A stretch of 64,000 nt of DNA from CAVSUZ01 sp963834715 (GTDB taxonomy: Bacteria; Pseudomonadota; Alphaproteobacteria; Acetobacterales; Acetobacteraceae): the NCBI GenBank assembly GCA_963834715.1, contig CAWIDE010000032.1, positions 40,043-104,042 on the forward strand, written 5' to 3'. The notes under the pieces are model-generated. The model had not been told where the DNA came from. It saw nothing but the letters and a program-made list of their open reading frames with translations, and did no database searches. Below, piece after piece: positions 47,146 to 55,742 of this stretch. Position 1 is the stretch's first letter, and each line of letters begins with the position of its first letter. Position numbers and translations under genes: made by a program.

Positions 47146-47756
47146 TGGCGCGACGACTTTCTGTCGGATCGCGACTGCTGCTGGCCAGCCATAACCCCGG
47201 CAAGCTCCGCGAGATTGCCGAACTGGTGCGGCCTCTCGGGCTAGAACTCGTCTCAGTTTCCTCTCTTGGCTTACCTGAGCCACAGGAAAACGCGCCGGAT
47301 TTTGTCGGTAACGCGCGGCTCAAAGCGGTAGCCGCGGCCAACGGCAGCGGATTGCCTGCTCTTGCGGACGATTCCGGTTTCTGCGTTGCGGCGCTAGGCG
47401 GCGCGCCGGGGGTTTTCTCGGCGCGTTGGGCGGGACCGGGCAGAGACTTCCACCCCGCCATGGAGCGCGTGAATGCGATGCTCGGCGGCGCGGAGGATCG
47501 GCGGGCCTGGTTCGTTGCGGCGCTGTGCCTGGGCTGGCCGGACGGATATATCGCCACGTTCGTTGGCAGGGTGGACGGGACAGCCGTGTGGCCGCCGCGC
47601 GGCACGAGGGGCTTCGGCTACGATCCGATTTTTCAGCCGATTGGATCAGAGCTAACCTTTGGCGAGATGTGGCCAGAGCAGAAGCACCCCGTCAGTCATC
47701 GTGCCCGGGCTTTCGTGCAGCTTCAGGCTGCATGCCTGGGCCACCCGGCAGGCTAA
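47145..47756 (+). CDS. rdgB: XTP/dITP diphosphatase (RdgB/HAM1)
   Basis: 203 residues with 'LLLASHNPGKLREIAEL' (substrate binding), 'ALADDSGFCVAALGGAPGVFSARWAG' and 'GFGYDPIFQP'. It removes non-canonical purine nucleotides such as dITP and XTP. Coupled to rph as in most alphaproteobacteria; the usual next gene hemW is absent and replaced by a convergent dehydrogenase whose end overlaps rdgB by 65 bases. Confidence 0.95.
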   Translation: MARRLSVGSRLLLASHNPGKLREIAELVRPLGLELVSVSSLGLPEPQENAPDFVGNARLKAVAAANGSGLPALADDSGFCVAALGGAPGVFSARWAGPGRDFHPAMERVNAMLGGAEDRRAWFVAALCLGWPDGYIATFVGRVDGTAVWPPRGTRGFGYDPIFQPIGSELTFGEMWPEQKHPVSHRARAFVQLQAACLGHPAG

Positions 47757-48627
47757 TGCCGGTCAGTGCCTCCCATACCCGGATCACGAATGCATCGTCT
47801 TTCATGCCGTGGCCCAAGGCGGCGGCACCGAGGAACAACTGATGTGCGGTGGCGGCCAGCGGGGCGGGAAAGCCCAGCGTACGTGCTTGATCCAGAACGA
47901 TGCCCAGATCCTTGACGAAGATATTGACCGCCGAGGAGGGAGTATCGTCGCCCGCCAAGATGTGTGGCACGCGGTTCTGCCACATCCAGGAGTTACCTGC
48001 TGACGTGCAGATCACGTCGTAGAGGGCCTGGGGATCAGCCCCTGCGCGGATGCCGAGTGCCAGCGCCTCGGCCGCGGTCGCGATGTGCACGCCCGCGAGC
48101 AACTGGTTCACCATTTTGACCGTGCTCCCGATGCCAGCCGCATCTCCCAGACGCCACACCTTCCCCGCGATGGCCTGCAGCACCGGTTCAGCCCTTGCAA
48201 ATGCCGCCGGAGATCCGGACGCCATGACGGTCATGGTACCGGCATCGGCGCCGGCTTTGCCACCCGAAACGGGCGCGTCGAGCATCAGCAATCCCGCGGC
48301 GTTCAGCCGCCGCTCCAGTTCCCGCGCTATGTCGGGGGCGACCGTAGAGGAGCAGAGGACCACCGACCCCTTCTGAAGGCGTGCTGCGCATCCGCTGGCG
48401 CCGAATAGTACTTCTTGTTCCTGGGCTGCGTTGACGACCAGGATCACCGCAGTCTCGGTATCAGAAGGCACATCGACGGCGCTGGCCACCGTCTGGCCGC
48501 CCGCTGCAGTGAAGGTCTGCCGGGTATCGGCGCTTACATCGCATCCGACCACCGTGTGTCCCTTGCGCAAGAGGTTAAGCGCTGCGCCCATGCCTATTGC
48601 GCCGAGCCCGATGACGGCAACTTTCAT
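47692..48627 (-). CDS. ltnD: Beta-hydroxyacid dehydrogenase, L-threonate/3-hydroxyisobutyrate type
   Basis: 311 residues from ATG 48627, which follows GGGAGGA. 'VIGLGAIGMGAALNLLRKGH' binds NAD(P), 'DAPVSGGKAGA' is the substrate loop, and Lys171 in 'GSTVKMVNQLLAGVHIATAAEA' is the catalytic lysine. The sequence 'NQLLAGVHIA' points to L-threonate dehydrogenase (LtnD), though glyoxylate or 2-hydroxy-3-oxopropionate reductase activity cannot be excluded. It is followed on the same strand, upstream, by proline iminopeptidase. Confidence 0.8.
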   Translation of the reverse strand: MKVAVIGLGAIGMGAALNLLRKGHTVVGCDVSADTRQTFTAAGGQTVASAVDVPSDTETAVILVVNAAQEQEVLFGASGCAARLQKGSVVLCSSTVAPDIARELERRLNAAGLLMLDAPVSGGKAGADAGTMTVMASGSPAAFARAEPVLQAIAGKVWRLGDAAGIGSTVKMVNQLLAGVHIATAAEALALGIRAGADPQALYDVICTSAGNSWMWQNRVPHILAGDDTPSSAVNIFVKDLGIVLDQARTLGFPAPLAATAHQLFLGAAALGHGMKDDAFVIRVWEALTGISLPGGPGMQPEAARKPGHDD

Positions 48628-48649
48628 TTCATCCTCCCTGGTTGGTTGG

Positions 48650-49600
48650 CTAACGCCCCTGCCTGAAGCGCTCAACAGCCGCGACGAGGGCACGTCGGAC
48701 GCCCGGTTCCAGTGCCGAATGGCCTGCATCGGGGACCACTGATAGTCGTGCTGCCGGCCAGGCTGCGGCAAGTTCGAAGGCCGTGGCCGCGGGACAGATC
48801 ATGTCGTAACGACCTTGAACGATTTCCGCCGGGACGCGGCCAATTCGGTGCATCCCGCCCAGCAGGCCCCCTGGGGGCAGGAACAGCCGGTTGGCAAAGT
48901 AGTGCGCCTCGATCCTGGCAAGGCCCAGGGCGGTCCTGTCCTGTGCAAACGAACTGACCGTATCAGGGCTTGGCAACAGCGTGCTGCACGATCCCTCGTA
49001 GATCGACCAAGCCCGAGCGGCCGGCATGTGGATAGCGGGATCAGGATGGGTCAGCCGGCGCAAATACGCGGCCAGGACGTCACCACGCTCCTCATCCGGC
49101 AGAAATCCGACGAAGTTGGCGTGTGCATCCGGGAATATCGTGCGGAGTCCGTAAAGGAACCATTGCACTTCGGCCTCCCGCCCCAGAAACACGCCGCGGA
49201 GCACACAACCGGCGACGCGTTCGGGATGCGCCTGAGTGTAGGCCAGGGCCAAGGTCGAGCCCCATGATCCGCCGAACAGGATCCATCGCTCGATTCCCAG
49301 ATGCCGGCGCAACAATTCTATGTCGCCGACCAGATCGGCCGTGGTATTATTGGCAAGGCTGCCCAGCGGGCGGGACCGCCCGGCGCCACGCTGATCGAAA
49401 ATTATGACCCGCCAGAACTCAGGGTCAAAAAAACGCCGGTGCACGGCGCCGGCGCCAGCTCCTGGCCCGCCATGCAGGAACAGCGCCGGCCGTCCCCGCG
49501 GGTTCCCGACCTGCTCCCAGTACATGACGTGACCTGCTGTCAGGGGGAGGTAACCCGTCTCGAATGGCCCGATTTCGGGGAACAGGTCGCCGCGCGGCAT
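48650..49600 (-). CDS. pip: Proline iminopeptidase
   Basis: 316 residues from ATG 49600; longer upstream frames have no family similarity. 'LFLHGGPGAGAG' forms the oxyanion region, 'FDQRGAGRSRP' and the nucleophile elbow 'FGGSWGSTLAL' (Ser112) are typical, and 'DAGHSALEPG' supplies the His. It is an alpha/beta-hydrolase that removes N-terminal proline from peptides. Divergent from the DUF423 gene. Confidence 0.92.
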   Translation of the reverse strand: MPRGDLFPEIGPFETGYLPLTAGHVMYWEQVGNPRGRPALFLHGGPGAGAGAVHRRFFDPEFWRVIIFDQRGAGRSRPLGSLANNTTADLVGDIELLRRHLGIERWILFGGSWGSTLALAYTQAHPERVAGCVLRGVFLGREAEVQWFLYGLRTIFPDAHANFVGFLPDEERGDVLAAYLRRLTHPDPAIHMPAARAWSIYEGSCSTLLPSPDTVSSFAQDRTALGLARIEAHYFANRLFLPPGGLLGGMHRIGRVPAEIVQGRYDMICPAATAFELAAAWPAARLSVVPDAGHSALEPGVRRALVAAVERFRQGR

Positions 49601-49652
49601 ATCCCGGATGGTATAGGCGGAGGTGTGAGGCCGTAACAGGGGTGAAGAGGTT

Positions 49653-50019
49653 ATGGCGCGGTTATGGATCGGGCTGGGCTCGCTGAGCGGGCTGATAGCT
49701 GTTGGAATGGCGGCACTTGCCGCCCATCGGGTTCCCTCCATTGGGCCCGACCGGCTGCAGATGCTGCGCAATGCCGTCCAGATGCAGGGCTGGCACGCGC
49801 TTGCCTTGGTTGGGTGCGGGCTATGGGCTCTACGCAGTGATGGGCCGCTTACGCATCTGGCCGGCTCGGCCTTTCTAGCCGGAACCATCCCTGTTTTGCG
49901 GGGCTGTATATGCGCTCAGCCTGGGGCAAGCGCCGGTGGGTTTCCTTGCTCCGGTGGGAGGATCTCTGTTGATGCTCGGGTGGCTTCTGTTGGCTCTATC
50001 GGCGGTACTGGCCCGTTAG
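49653..50019 (+). pseudogene. DUF423 membrane protein, frameshifted
   Basis: The first frame gives a DUF423 (YgdD-like) N-terminus, 'WIGLGSLSGLIAVGMAALAAHRV' and 'QMQGWHALALVGCGLWAL', then turns into nonsense after 'SAFLAGTI'. Another frame reads 'LFCGAVYALSLGQAPVGFLA' and 'LMLGWLLLALSAVLAR' to a normal end at 50019. One extra C in ATCCCTGTTTTG (about 49889-49892) explains it. The family is a small four-helix inner-membrane protein of unknown role. Confidence 0.8.
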
Positions 50020-50035
50020 TGGTGCGTCAGTGATA

Positions 50036-50064
50036 TTGACACGTTCAGTCAGTAATGATAACAT
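50036..50064 (+). promoter_or_regulatory. Sigma-70-like promoter of the endolysin-like gene
   Basis: TTGACA (50036-50041), 17 bases, then TAACAT (50059-50064), 28 bases before the GTG start. The -35 is perfect and the spacing ideal; the -10 has four of six bases. Confidence 0.5.
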
Positions 50065-50091
50065 TCGGAGTCATTAAGCCAAGGCGAGTCC

Positions 50092-50937
50092 GTGCAGGCG
50101 TCAATTCCAAGTCAGCTCTATGCTAACATGCCGTTGCTGGCGGCCGGTGATTCCGGGGCCGATGTGCAACAAGCCCAACAATTGCTGAACCGGGAAGGGG
50201 CCCTGCTGGCGGACGACGGGCAATTCGGGCCGGCAACGGGCACCGCGGTCCGGGCTTGTCAGAGCCGGCACGGGCTGAAGGTGACAGGGATGCTTGATCG
50301 CGCGACCTGGACGACAATCCTAGCCATTCCCGACCCCTGTCCGGCCATCGATATCCGGGCCGCCAGTTTTGTCGCACAGGAGGAAGTAGGCAGCTTAGAA
50401 TTGTACGACGAGCAATATACGTGGCCGCATTGGCCGGGTGGCCAGAGCGGGGTTACCATTGGTGTCGGGTACGATCTGCGCTTCGTTGCCAGCTTGCAGG
50501 GCGATTGGGGTAGTCAGTTGGACGATGGTTGTCTTGCCATGTTGAGTGCCTGGGTCGGTCAGCCAGGCTCGGATGACGCGATAGCTGCCTTGGCTGGCAT
50601 TACCGTCTCCTGGCAGTCGGCGTGGACGGTGTTCACCAGCCGCACTTTGCCGAGGGTGCTCACGCAGGCGCGCGGGGCGTTTCCCGGCATGGACAAACTT
50701 CCGTTGCTGAGCGCCGGGGCTCTGGTCAGTTTGGTTTACAATCGCGGTCCGGGTATGGCGGGGCCGAGCAGGCTGGAGATGCGGGAGATAAGGAACGCTC
50801 TGGGGGCCGGCCAGCCGGGGGAGGTGCCGGAGTATATTCGCGCGATGGTCCGGCTATGGCCAAATAGCCGTGACTTGCGAGATCGGCGTAGGAAGGAAGC
50901 CGATTTATTCGAGCAGGGGTTAGCCGAAGCACGATAG
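50092..50937 (+). CDS. Peptidoglycan-binding endolysin-like glycosidase
   Basis: 281 residues, GTG start. N-terminal peptidoglycan-binding repeat (about 12-75, 'LLAAGDSGADVQQAQQLLNREGALLADDGQFGPATGTAVRACQSRHGL'). The C-terminal 200 residues resemble GH24/pesticin-type muramidases: an early Glu in 'QEEVGSLELYDEQY', 'GVTIGVGYDL', and the terminal 'LWPNSRDLRDRRRKEADLF' found in phage lysozymes. No signal peptide is visible, as in phage endolysins that rely on a holin. No other phage genes are adjacent. Confidence 0.75.
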   Translation: MQASIPSQLYANMPLLAAGDSGADVQQAQQLLNREGALLADDGQFGPATGTAVRACQSRHGLKVTGMLDRATWTTILAIPDPCPAIDIRAASFVAQEEVGSLELYDEQYTWPHWPGGQSGVTIGVGYDLRFVASLQGDWGSQLDDGCLAMLSAWVGQPGSDDAIAALAGITVSWQSAWTVFTSRTLPRVLTQARGAFPGMDKLPLLSAGALVSLVYNRGPGMAGPSRLEMREIRNALGAGQPGEVPEYIRAMVRLWPNSRDLRDRRRKEADLFEQGLAEAR

Positions 50938-50946
50938 GAGGGTTGG

Positions 50947-51786
50947 ATGCCGGAGGTTGTGAAGGAGGATATCACCTATCTTCGGCACGGCGATCGGGCG
51001 TTGAAGGCCCGGATGTATCGGCCTCAGGGGAGCGGTCCGTTTCCCGGAGTGATCGATATTCATGGCGGGGCTTGGAGCGGAGGCGACCTGACGGATGGGG
51101 AGCTCCGCGACGAGGCGCTTTCGCGGGCGGGCATTCTCGTAGCCGCCGTTGAGTTCCGTGACGGAGCGGATGGGTATCCGTCATCGCTTCAGGACATCAA
51201 TTATGCCGTGCGTTGGCTGAGGTCGCAGGCAGGTGAGTTAGGCCTTCGGCCTGGTCGGGTGGGGTTAACTGGTAATTCGAGCGGCGCTCATTTGGCGATG
51301 CTCGCTGCGATGCGTCCGGCCGATACGCGCTACATGGCGATTCCTGGGCCGACTGGCGTCGATGCGAGCGTGCATTGCGTGGGCATGCTGTGGCCGGTCA
51401 TTAATCCGCTTTCTCGCTACCATCATGCGCGCCGTTTGCGTGACAGCGCAACTCCGCCGGAATGGGTTGGCCGGATTCCGGAACGCCAGGAGACGTACTG
51501 GAAAACCGAGGCTACGATGGCGGAGGGTAGTCCGGTGCTGATTCTGGAGCGTGGCGAGAAGGTGGTTCTGCCACCCGCCTTGTACATCCAGGGAAGACCG
51601 AACGATGGTCCGCATGACTATCGTGACCCCGATGCGAGTTTTGGCGGCAATGAACCAGAACGGTTTGTCACGCGCTATCGCGAGGCAGGCGGGCAGATTG
51701 ATTTTGTCTTAGTGGCGCAGACCAGGCGCGCGGAAGAGTCTATTGAACCACTGGTAAGTTTCTTCCGCGCGAAGTTGATGGAGTAG
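50947..51786 (+). CDS. Alpha/beta hydrolase
   Basis: 279 residues with an AGGAGG ribosome site. Oxyanion motif 'HGGAW' (39-43), nucleophile elbow 'GNSSG' (Ser111 likely), and the pattern of the hormone-sensitive-lipase/carboxylesterase group. It precedes a TauD-type dioxygenase by four bases and is probably co-transcribed with it, so both may act on the same ester or amide compound. The substrate is unknown. Confidence 0.8.
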   Translation: MPEVVKEDITYLRHGDRALKARMYRPQGSGPFPGVIDIHGGAWSGGDLTDGELRDEALSRAGILVAAVEFRDGADGYPSSLQDINYAVRWLRSQAGELGLRPGRVGLTGNSSGAHLAMLAAMRPADTRYMAIPGPTGVDASVHCVGMLWPVINPLSRYHHARRLRDSATPPEWVGRIPERQETYWKTEATMAEGSPVLILERGEKVVLPPALYIQGRPNDGPHDYRDPDASFGGNEPERFVTRYREAGGQIDFVLVAQTRRAEESIEPLVSFFRAKLME

Positions 51787-51790
51787 GCGG

Positions 51791-52672
51791 ATGAGCGCGC
51801 TGCGTGGTGATGGCGGCCCTCGATACAAGGCTGACGCTGCCGTGGGGATCGCGTATGAAACTATCGGGGTGGAGAAACTCACACCCATTATCGGCGGCGA
51901 AATATCGGGTGTGGATCTTTCGCGCTCGCTATCCAACCTGCAGTTTGATGAGATCCTACGGGCGCTGGCGGAAAACCTCGTGATTTTCTTCCGAGATCAG
52001 CACCTGACAGAGCAGCAGCATCTGGATTTTGGCCGCCGTTTTGGCGAGCTTCACCTACACCCTGCGGCTCCGCATGGGCAGGGGCTGCCTGAGCTGATGA
52101 TCGTTCATGCCGATAAAGACAGTCCCCGCGCAAACGGCGAAGCCTGGCATAGCGACGTATCATGCGATCCTGAGCCTCCTATGGGGAGCATCCTATACAT
52201 TCGCACCTGTCCCCGCGAGGGTGGAGATACCCTATTCGCGAACATGTATGCAGCTTACGAGGCGCTTTCTGGCCGCATGAAGCAATACCTTAATGGGCTT
52301 ACCGCGGTTCACGACGGAGAGGACGTTTATCGCGGGCTCTATGCCAATTACGGGCTGGCGGATAAGCCGGCCTATCCTCGCGCCGAGCATCCAGTCGTAC
52401 GGACCCACCCGGTCACCGGGCGTAAATGCCTGTATGTAAATCGTGGTTTTACGCGCCGCATCAACGGCATTCCCCGGGATGAGAGTGACGGGATCCTGAG
52501 ATATCTCTTCGAGCACATGGAGAACCCGCTTTTCCAATGCCGTTTCCGTTGGCGGGAACACTCCATCGCGTTCTGGGACAACCGCTGCACCCAGCACCGG
52601 GTGATTTGGGATTACTGGCCCCATACGCGCTCCGGACACCGGGTGACGATTAAAGGGGAAAAGCCGGTATAG
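51791..52672 (+). CDS. TauD/TfdA family dioxygenase
   Basis: 293 residues. Fe(II) ligands His120 and Asp122 in 'AWHSDVS', distal His269 in 'DNRCTQHR', and Arg280 for 2-oxoglutarate. Members hydroxylate taurine, 2,4-D, alkylsulfates or other small acids with 2-oxoglutarate and oxygen. The partner hydrolase is four bases upstream. An eroded copy of its last ~70 codons lies at about 56690-56891. Confidence 0.87.
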   Translation: MSALRGDGGPRYKADAAVGIAYETIGVEKLTPIIGGEISGVDLSRSLSNLQFDEILRALAENLVIFFRDQHLTEQQHLDFGRRFGELHLHPAAPHGQGLPELMIVHADKDSPRANGEAWHSDVSCDPEPPMGSILYIRTCPREGGDTLFANMYAAYEALSGRMKQYLNGLTAVHDGEDVYRGLYANYGLADKPAYPRAEHPVVRTHPVTGRKCLYVNRGFTRRINGIPRDESDGILRYLFEHMENPLFQCRFRWREHSIAFWDNRCTQHRVIWDYWPHTRSGHRVTIKGEKPV

Positions 52673-52777
52673 ATCGGATGGGGTCCACACTCCGCGAGTA
52701 GCAGCTGGTTTGACGCAGCTCGTTTAATATTCGTTAGCCGTTCTTTGCGACGCTTGTCTCCGAAAGGAGACATGGGT

Positions 52778-53096
52778 ATGCATCAGTCTATATTTGTTTC
52801 CACAATCTTAGTGGCGGTGTCGCTTCCATGGGTCAACCAGGCTTCGTCCCAGAACTGTGCAATTCTTATTGAGACCAGCGGCTATTGTCGGGTCAAACTG
52901 TTCAATGCTGGGGCTACCAATGAACTACTCCCTCTGATAGTAGAACACTGCCGAGCTGGGTGACGAGATTCTGGTTGAAGTTCCATCCGTATCAGTCTAT
53001 CGCGTACTTACGAGTCAGATTTGCGGATCGATTTATGAGAGGGTTGCGAACAATACGTTCCGGTGCACTTGGCGGAGGGACTCTAGCCCTTCTTAG
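52778..53096 (+). pseudogene. Small secreted protein, probably frameshifted
   Basis: From ATG 52778, eight bases after AAGGAG, a signal peptide ('FVSTILVAVSLPWVNQASSQ') is followed by 'NCAILIETSGYCRVKLFNAGA'; this frame stops at 52963 after 61 residues. A second frame is open from 52944 to the stop at 53096 and reads 'TAELGDEILVEVPSVSVYRV' then 'CGSIYERVANNTFRCTW', which looks like protein. A one-base insertion near 52946 would join them into about 105 residues with several cysteines. Not recognised. The first part alone may also be a real small protein. Confidence 0.4.
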
Positions 53097-53117
53097 CCTT
53101 TCTCTTTCGAGGTAACC

Positions 53118-53223
53118 ATGCCGCTGCGATGTTGGCCGGTTACCGAACATATTGGGCCGCGGCTGTTCCATCGATTGGCCCGCTCGGTCCATCATTTGCG
53201 CATAGGGCGCCATTTGGTTCGCC
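53118..53223 (+). pseudogene. 5' fragment of a PEP-CTERM protein gene, cut by IS66
   Basis: ATG 53118, after CGAGGTAA, opens a frame of 35 codons ('MPLRCWPVTEHIGPRLFHR...') that runs into the IS66 left end. Removing the element and one copy of the 8-bp duplication joins it in frame with the fragment at 56167, giving about 190 residues (573 bases, exactly 191 codons with stop). Basic and His-rich; no clear signal peptide in this part. Confidence 0.6.
53216..53223. repeat. IS66 target-site duplication, left copy
   Basis: GGTTCGCC, identical to 56159-56166 on the other side of the element. Confidence 0.9.
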
Positions 53224-53283
53224 GTAAGCGATTCGGCGGCACCACATGGGCGGCGCGCGGCATTCGTGTGATTGAAGGGCCGC

Positions 53284-53763
53284 ATGGATGAGACGCTAAA
53301 CGGATCCGGCCCTGATGAGAGCGCTCATACGACAGATCGTAAGAGCGCACACAACGTCCGAGTGGAGGTTATCACGCGGGGCGAGCGCCGGCGGAGTTGG
53401 ACGCTGGAGCAAAAGCGCGAGATTGTGGCTGAGAGCCTCGGGCCCGAACTGACCCCGAGCGAGGTGGCGCGCAAATACGCGATCGGTACGGGGCAGCTTT
53501 ATACCTGGCGTCGAGAACTGTTGCCGGCTCCGACGGAGCGGATGAGGCGGCCGACACGGTTTGCGCAAGTGGAGCTGGCGCCGACGCGGCTGGCCGGCCA
53601 GCTACCGGCTGAGCCGCCCGCCCCGCCAGTAACGATCCCGCAATCGCCCCGGCCGCTGGGAATAATCGAGATCGTGCTGCCGGGCGGCATATTGGTGCGC
53701 GTTGATGGGCAGGTAGATGATCGGGCATTGCGGCAAGTCCTGGGCATGCTGCAAGGCCGATGA
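53284..53763 (+). CDS. tnpA: IS66 accessory protein TnpA
   Basis: About 159 residues. An N-terminal helix-turn-helix ('RRSWTLEQKREIVAESLGPELTPSEVARKYAIGTGQLYTWRREL') typical of IS66 TnpA, then a Pro/Ala-rich linker and a C-terminal 'IEIVLPGGILVRVDGQVDDRALRQVLGML', which matches IS66 TnpA ends. It is required with TnpB for IS66 transposition. Overlaps tnpB by four bases. Confidence 0.9.
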   Translation: MDETLNGSGPDESAHTTDRKSAHNVRVEVITRGERRRSWTLEQKREIVAESLGPELTPSEVARKYAIGTGQLYTWRRELLPAPTERMRRPTRFAQVELAPTRLAGQLPAEPPAPPVTIPQSPRPLGIIEIVLPGGILVRVDGQVDDRALRQVLGMLQGR

Positions 53764-54110
53764 TCACACTCGCACCCGGCCTGCGCGTGTATCTCGCCTG
53801 CGGCGTGACCGATATGCGCAAGGGTATGGTGGGGCTGGCAATGCTGGTGCAGCAGTCGCTGCGCGACAACCCGTTCGATGGCGCTGTGTATGCCTTCCGC
53901 GGGCGTCGCGCAGGACTGATCAAGCTGATATGGCATGATGGCGCCGGCCTGTGCATGCTGACCAAGCGGCTGGAGCATGGGCAGTTTGTTTGGCCGTCAT
54001 CCGAGACGACTGGCCGGATCATGCTCTCGAGCGCGCAATTGGCGGCGCTGCTGGATGGCTGTGAATGGCGCGCAGCGCAGCCGCGACGAGCACCGGAACT
54101 GGCGGGATAA
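53760..54110 (+). CDS. tnpB: IS66 accessory protein TnpB
   Basis: 116 residues. 'VYLACGVTDMRKGMVGLAMLVQQSL' and 'GAVYAFRGRRAGLIKLIWHDGAGLCMLTKRLEHGQFVWP' are the conserved IS66 Orf2 (TnpB) sequence. Role in transposition is essential but its mechanism is not settled. Confidence 0.94.
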   Translation: MITLAPGLRVYLACGVTDMRKGMVGLAMLVQQSLRDNPFDGAVYAFRGRRAGLIKLIWHDGAGLCMLTKRLEHGQFVWPSSETTGRIMLSSAQLAALLDGCEWRAAQPRRAPELAG

Positions 54111-54173
54111 AAACCCGCGTCGCCGATAAAAATCGGCTGGCACCAATTCGGCGGCGTCGTTCAGAATCGCAGC

Positions 54174-55742
54174 GTGCAAATCGATCTGGACAACCTGCCT
54201 GACGATCCCGCGACGCTGCAGCAAATGCTGCGCGCCGTCGTGCGAGAGCTCAATACCGAGAATGACAAGCTGCGCCTGCTCATTCATCGGCTGGTGCGCC
54301 ATCGGTTCGGCCGCCGCTCCGAGCAACTCACCGATGACCAGTTGCAATTGGGGCTCGAGGATCTGGAGCAAACGGTCGCCGCGAACCAGGCGGCACAGGA
54401 CACTATTGCACCAGAGCCGAAGGAGCAGAAGCGCCGAGCGGCACCGGCGCAGCGCAATCTCGGCGATCTGCCGGCACACTTGCCGCGCTACGAGGTGGTG
54501 GTGGACATCGAGCACCGCGAGTGCCCCTGCTGTGGTGGCGCGCTGCATGTGATCGGCGAAACGCGCAGCCAACAGCTCGATATCGTGCCCGCGCAGCTTC
54601 GGGTGCGGGTCACGCGCCGGCCGCGTTACGCCTGCCGGGCGTGCGAGGGAACCGTGGTGCAGGCGCCAGCGCCGGAGCGCCCGATCGATGGCGGCCTGGC
54701 GACCGAGGCCATGGTGGTGCATGTGCTGGTCAGCAAGTATTGCAACTCGCTGCCGCTGCATCGACAGTCCAAGATGCTGGCGCGGCAGGGCATCGATCTG
54801 GATCGCTCGACGCTGAGCAACTGGGTTGGCCGAGCCTGCTGGTGGCTGAAGCCGCTTTATGACCTGGTGGTCAGCACGGTGCTGTCGTCTGAGAAGGTCT
54901 TTGCGGATGACACGACATTGCCGGTGCTGGATCCGGGCCGCGGCCGAACCAAAACCGGGCGATTGTGGTGCTATGCGGTGGATGACCGACCGTGGTCCGG
55001 TCCGACGCACCCGGCGGCGGCGTATGTATATTCCGAGGATCGTAAGGGCGCGCATCCGTCAGCGCACCTGGCAGCGTTTCGCGGTGTGCTGCAGGTGGAC
55101 GGCTACGCCGGGTTCAAGCGACTGGCCGGGGACCGCAGCGACAATTCGGTCAAGCTGGCGTTCTGCTGGGCGCATATGCGGCGGCCGTTCTTCGATTTCT
55201 ATCAGGCGACGAAGTCGCCGCTGGCCGGGCATGTGCTGGCGCGCATTCGCGAACTCTATACGATCGAGGCCGAGATTCGCGGGCATTCTGCCGATCATCG
55301 GGAGCGCATGCGCCAGGCGCGAAGTCGGCCGATCGTGGAGGCGTTGCATGCTTGGTTGCAGGAGCAGCTGCCTCGTATATCCGCCGTCTCCGAGCTGGCG
55401 AAAGCGATGCGCTATGCGATCCGGCACTGGCCGGGGTTGGTGGCATTCCTCGATGACGGGAGGATCGAGATGGACACGAACGTGGTCGAGCGCTCGATCA
55501 GACCGGTGACCCTCACACGCAAGAACGCCTTGTTCGCCGGATCGGACGGCGGAGCCCGGCATTGGGCCATCGCGATGACGCTGATCGAGACCGCCAAGCT
55601 GAATAGTGTCGAGCCGATGGCTTGGCTTACTGATGTGCTCGAGCGCATCGTCTCAGGCAAGACTAAGGCGAACGCACTGGAGGCGCTGCTGCCGTGGAAT
55701 TGGCATCCGACTGAACTCACGGAATTGGCGGCAGCTGCATGA
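54174..55742 (+). CDS. tnpC: IS66 transposase TnpC
   Basis: 522 residues, GTG start. N-terminal leucine-zipper-like coiled coil, a zinc-finger region ('CPCCGGALHVIGETRSQQLDI', 'YACRACEG'), then a DDE-type catalytic core: Asp in 'FADDTTLPVLDPGRGRTKTGRLW', Asp in 'LQVDGYAGFKRL', and Glu in 'NVVERSIRPVTLTRKNALFAGSDGGA'. Full length and open, so probably active. Overlaps the passenger ORF by four bases. Confidence 0.94.
   Translation: MQIDLDNLPDDPATLQQMLRAVVRELNTENDKLRLLIHRLVRHRFGRRSEQLTDDQLQLGLEDLEQTVAANQAAQDTIAPEPKEQKRRAAPAQRNLGDLPAHLPRYEVVVDIEHRECPCCGGALHVIGETRSQQLDIVPAQLRVRVTRRPRYACRACEGTVVQAPAPERPIDGGLATEAMVVHVLVSKYCNSLPLHRQSKMLARQGIDLDRSTLSNWVGRACWWLKPLYDLVVSTVLSSEKVFADDTTLPVLDPGRGRTKTGRLWCYAVDDRPWSGPTHPAAAYVYSEDRKGAHPSAHLAAFRGVLQVDGYAGFKRLAGDRSDNSVKLAFCWAHMRRPFFDFYQATKSPLAGHVLARIRELYTIEAEIRGHSADHRERMRQARSRPIVEALHAWLQEQLPRISAVSELAKAMRYAIRHWPGLVAFLDDGRIEMDTNVVERSIRPVTLTRKNALFAGSDGGARHWAIAMTLIETAKLNSVEPMAWLTDVLERIVSGKTKANALEALLPWNWHPTELTELAAAA

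Noticed and set aside
50092..50937. Prophage around the endolysin-like gene
   Set aside because: Only a single lysozyme-like gene; neighbours are a DUF423 gene and metabolic enzymes, and no holin, terminase, tail or integrase is present.
52992..53285. 97-codon open frame on the minus strand across the IS66 left end
   Set aside because: It spans the boundary of a mobile element with a perfect target duplication, so it cannot be an old gene; composition is low quality and no ribosome site is present.
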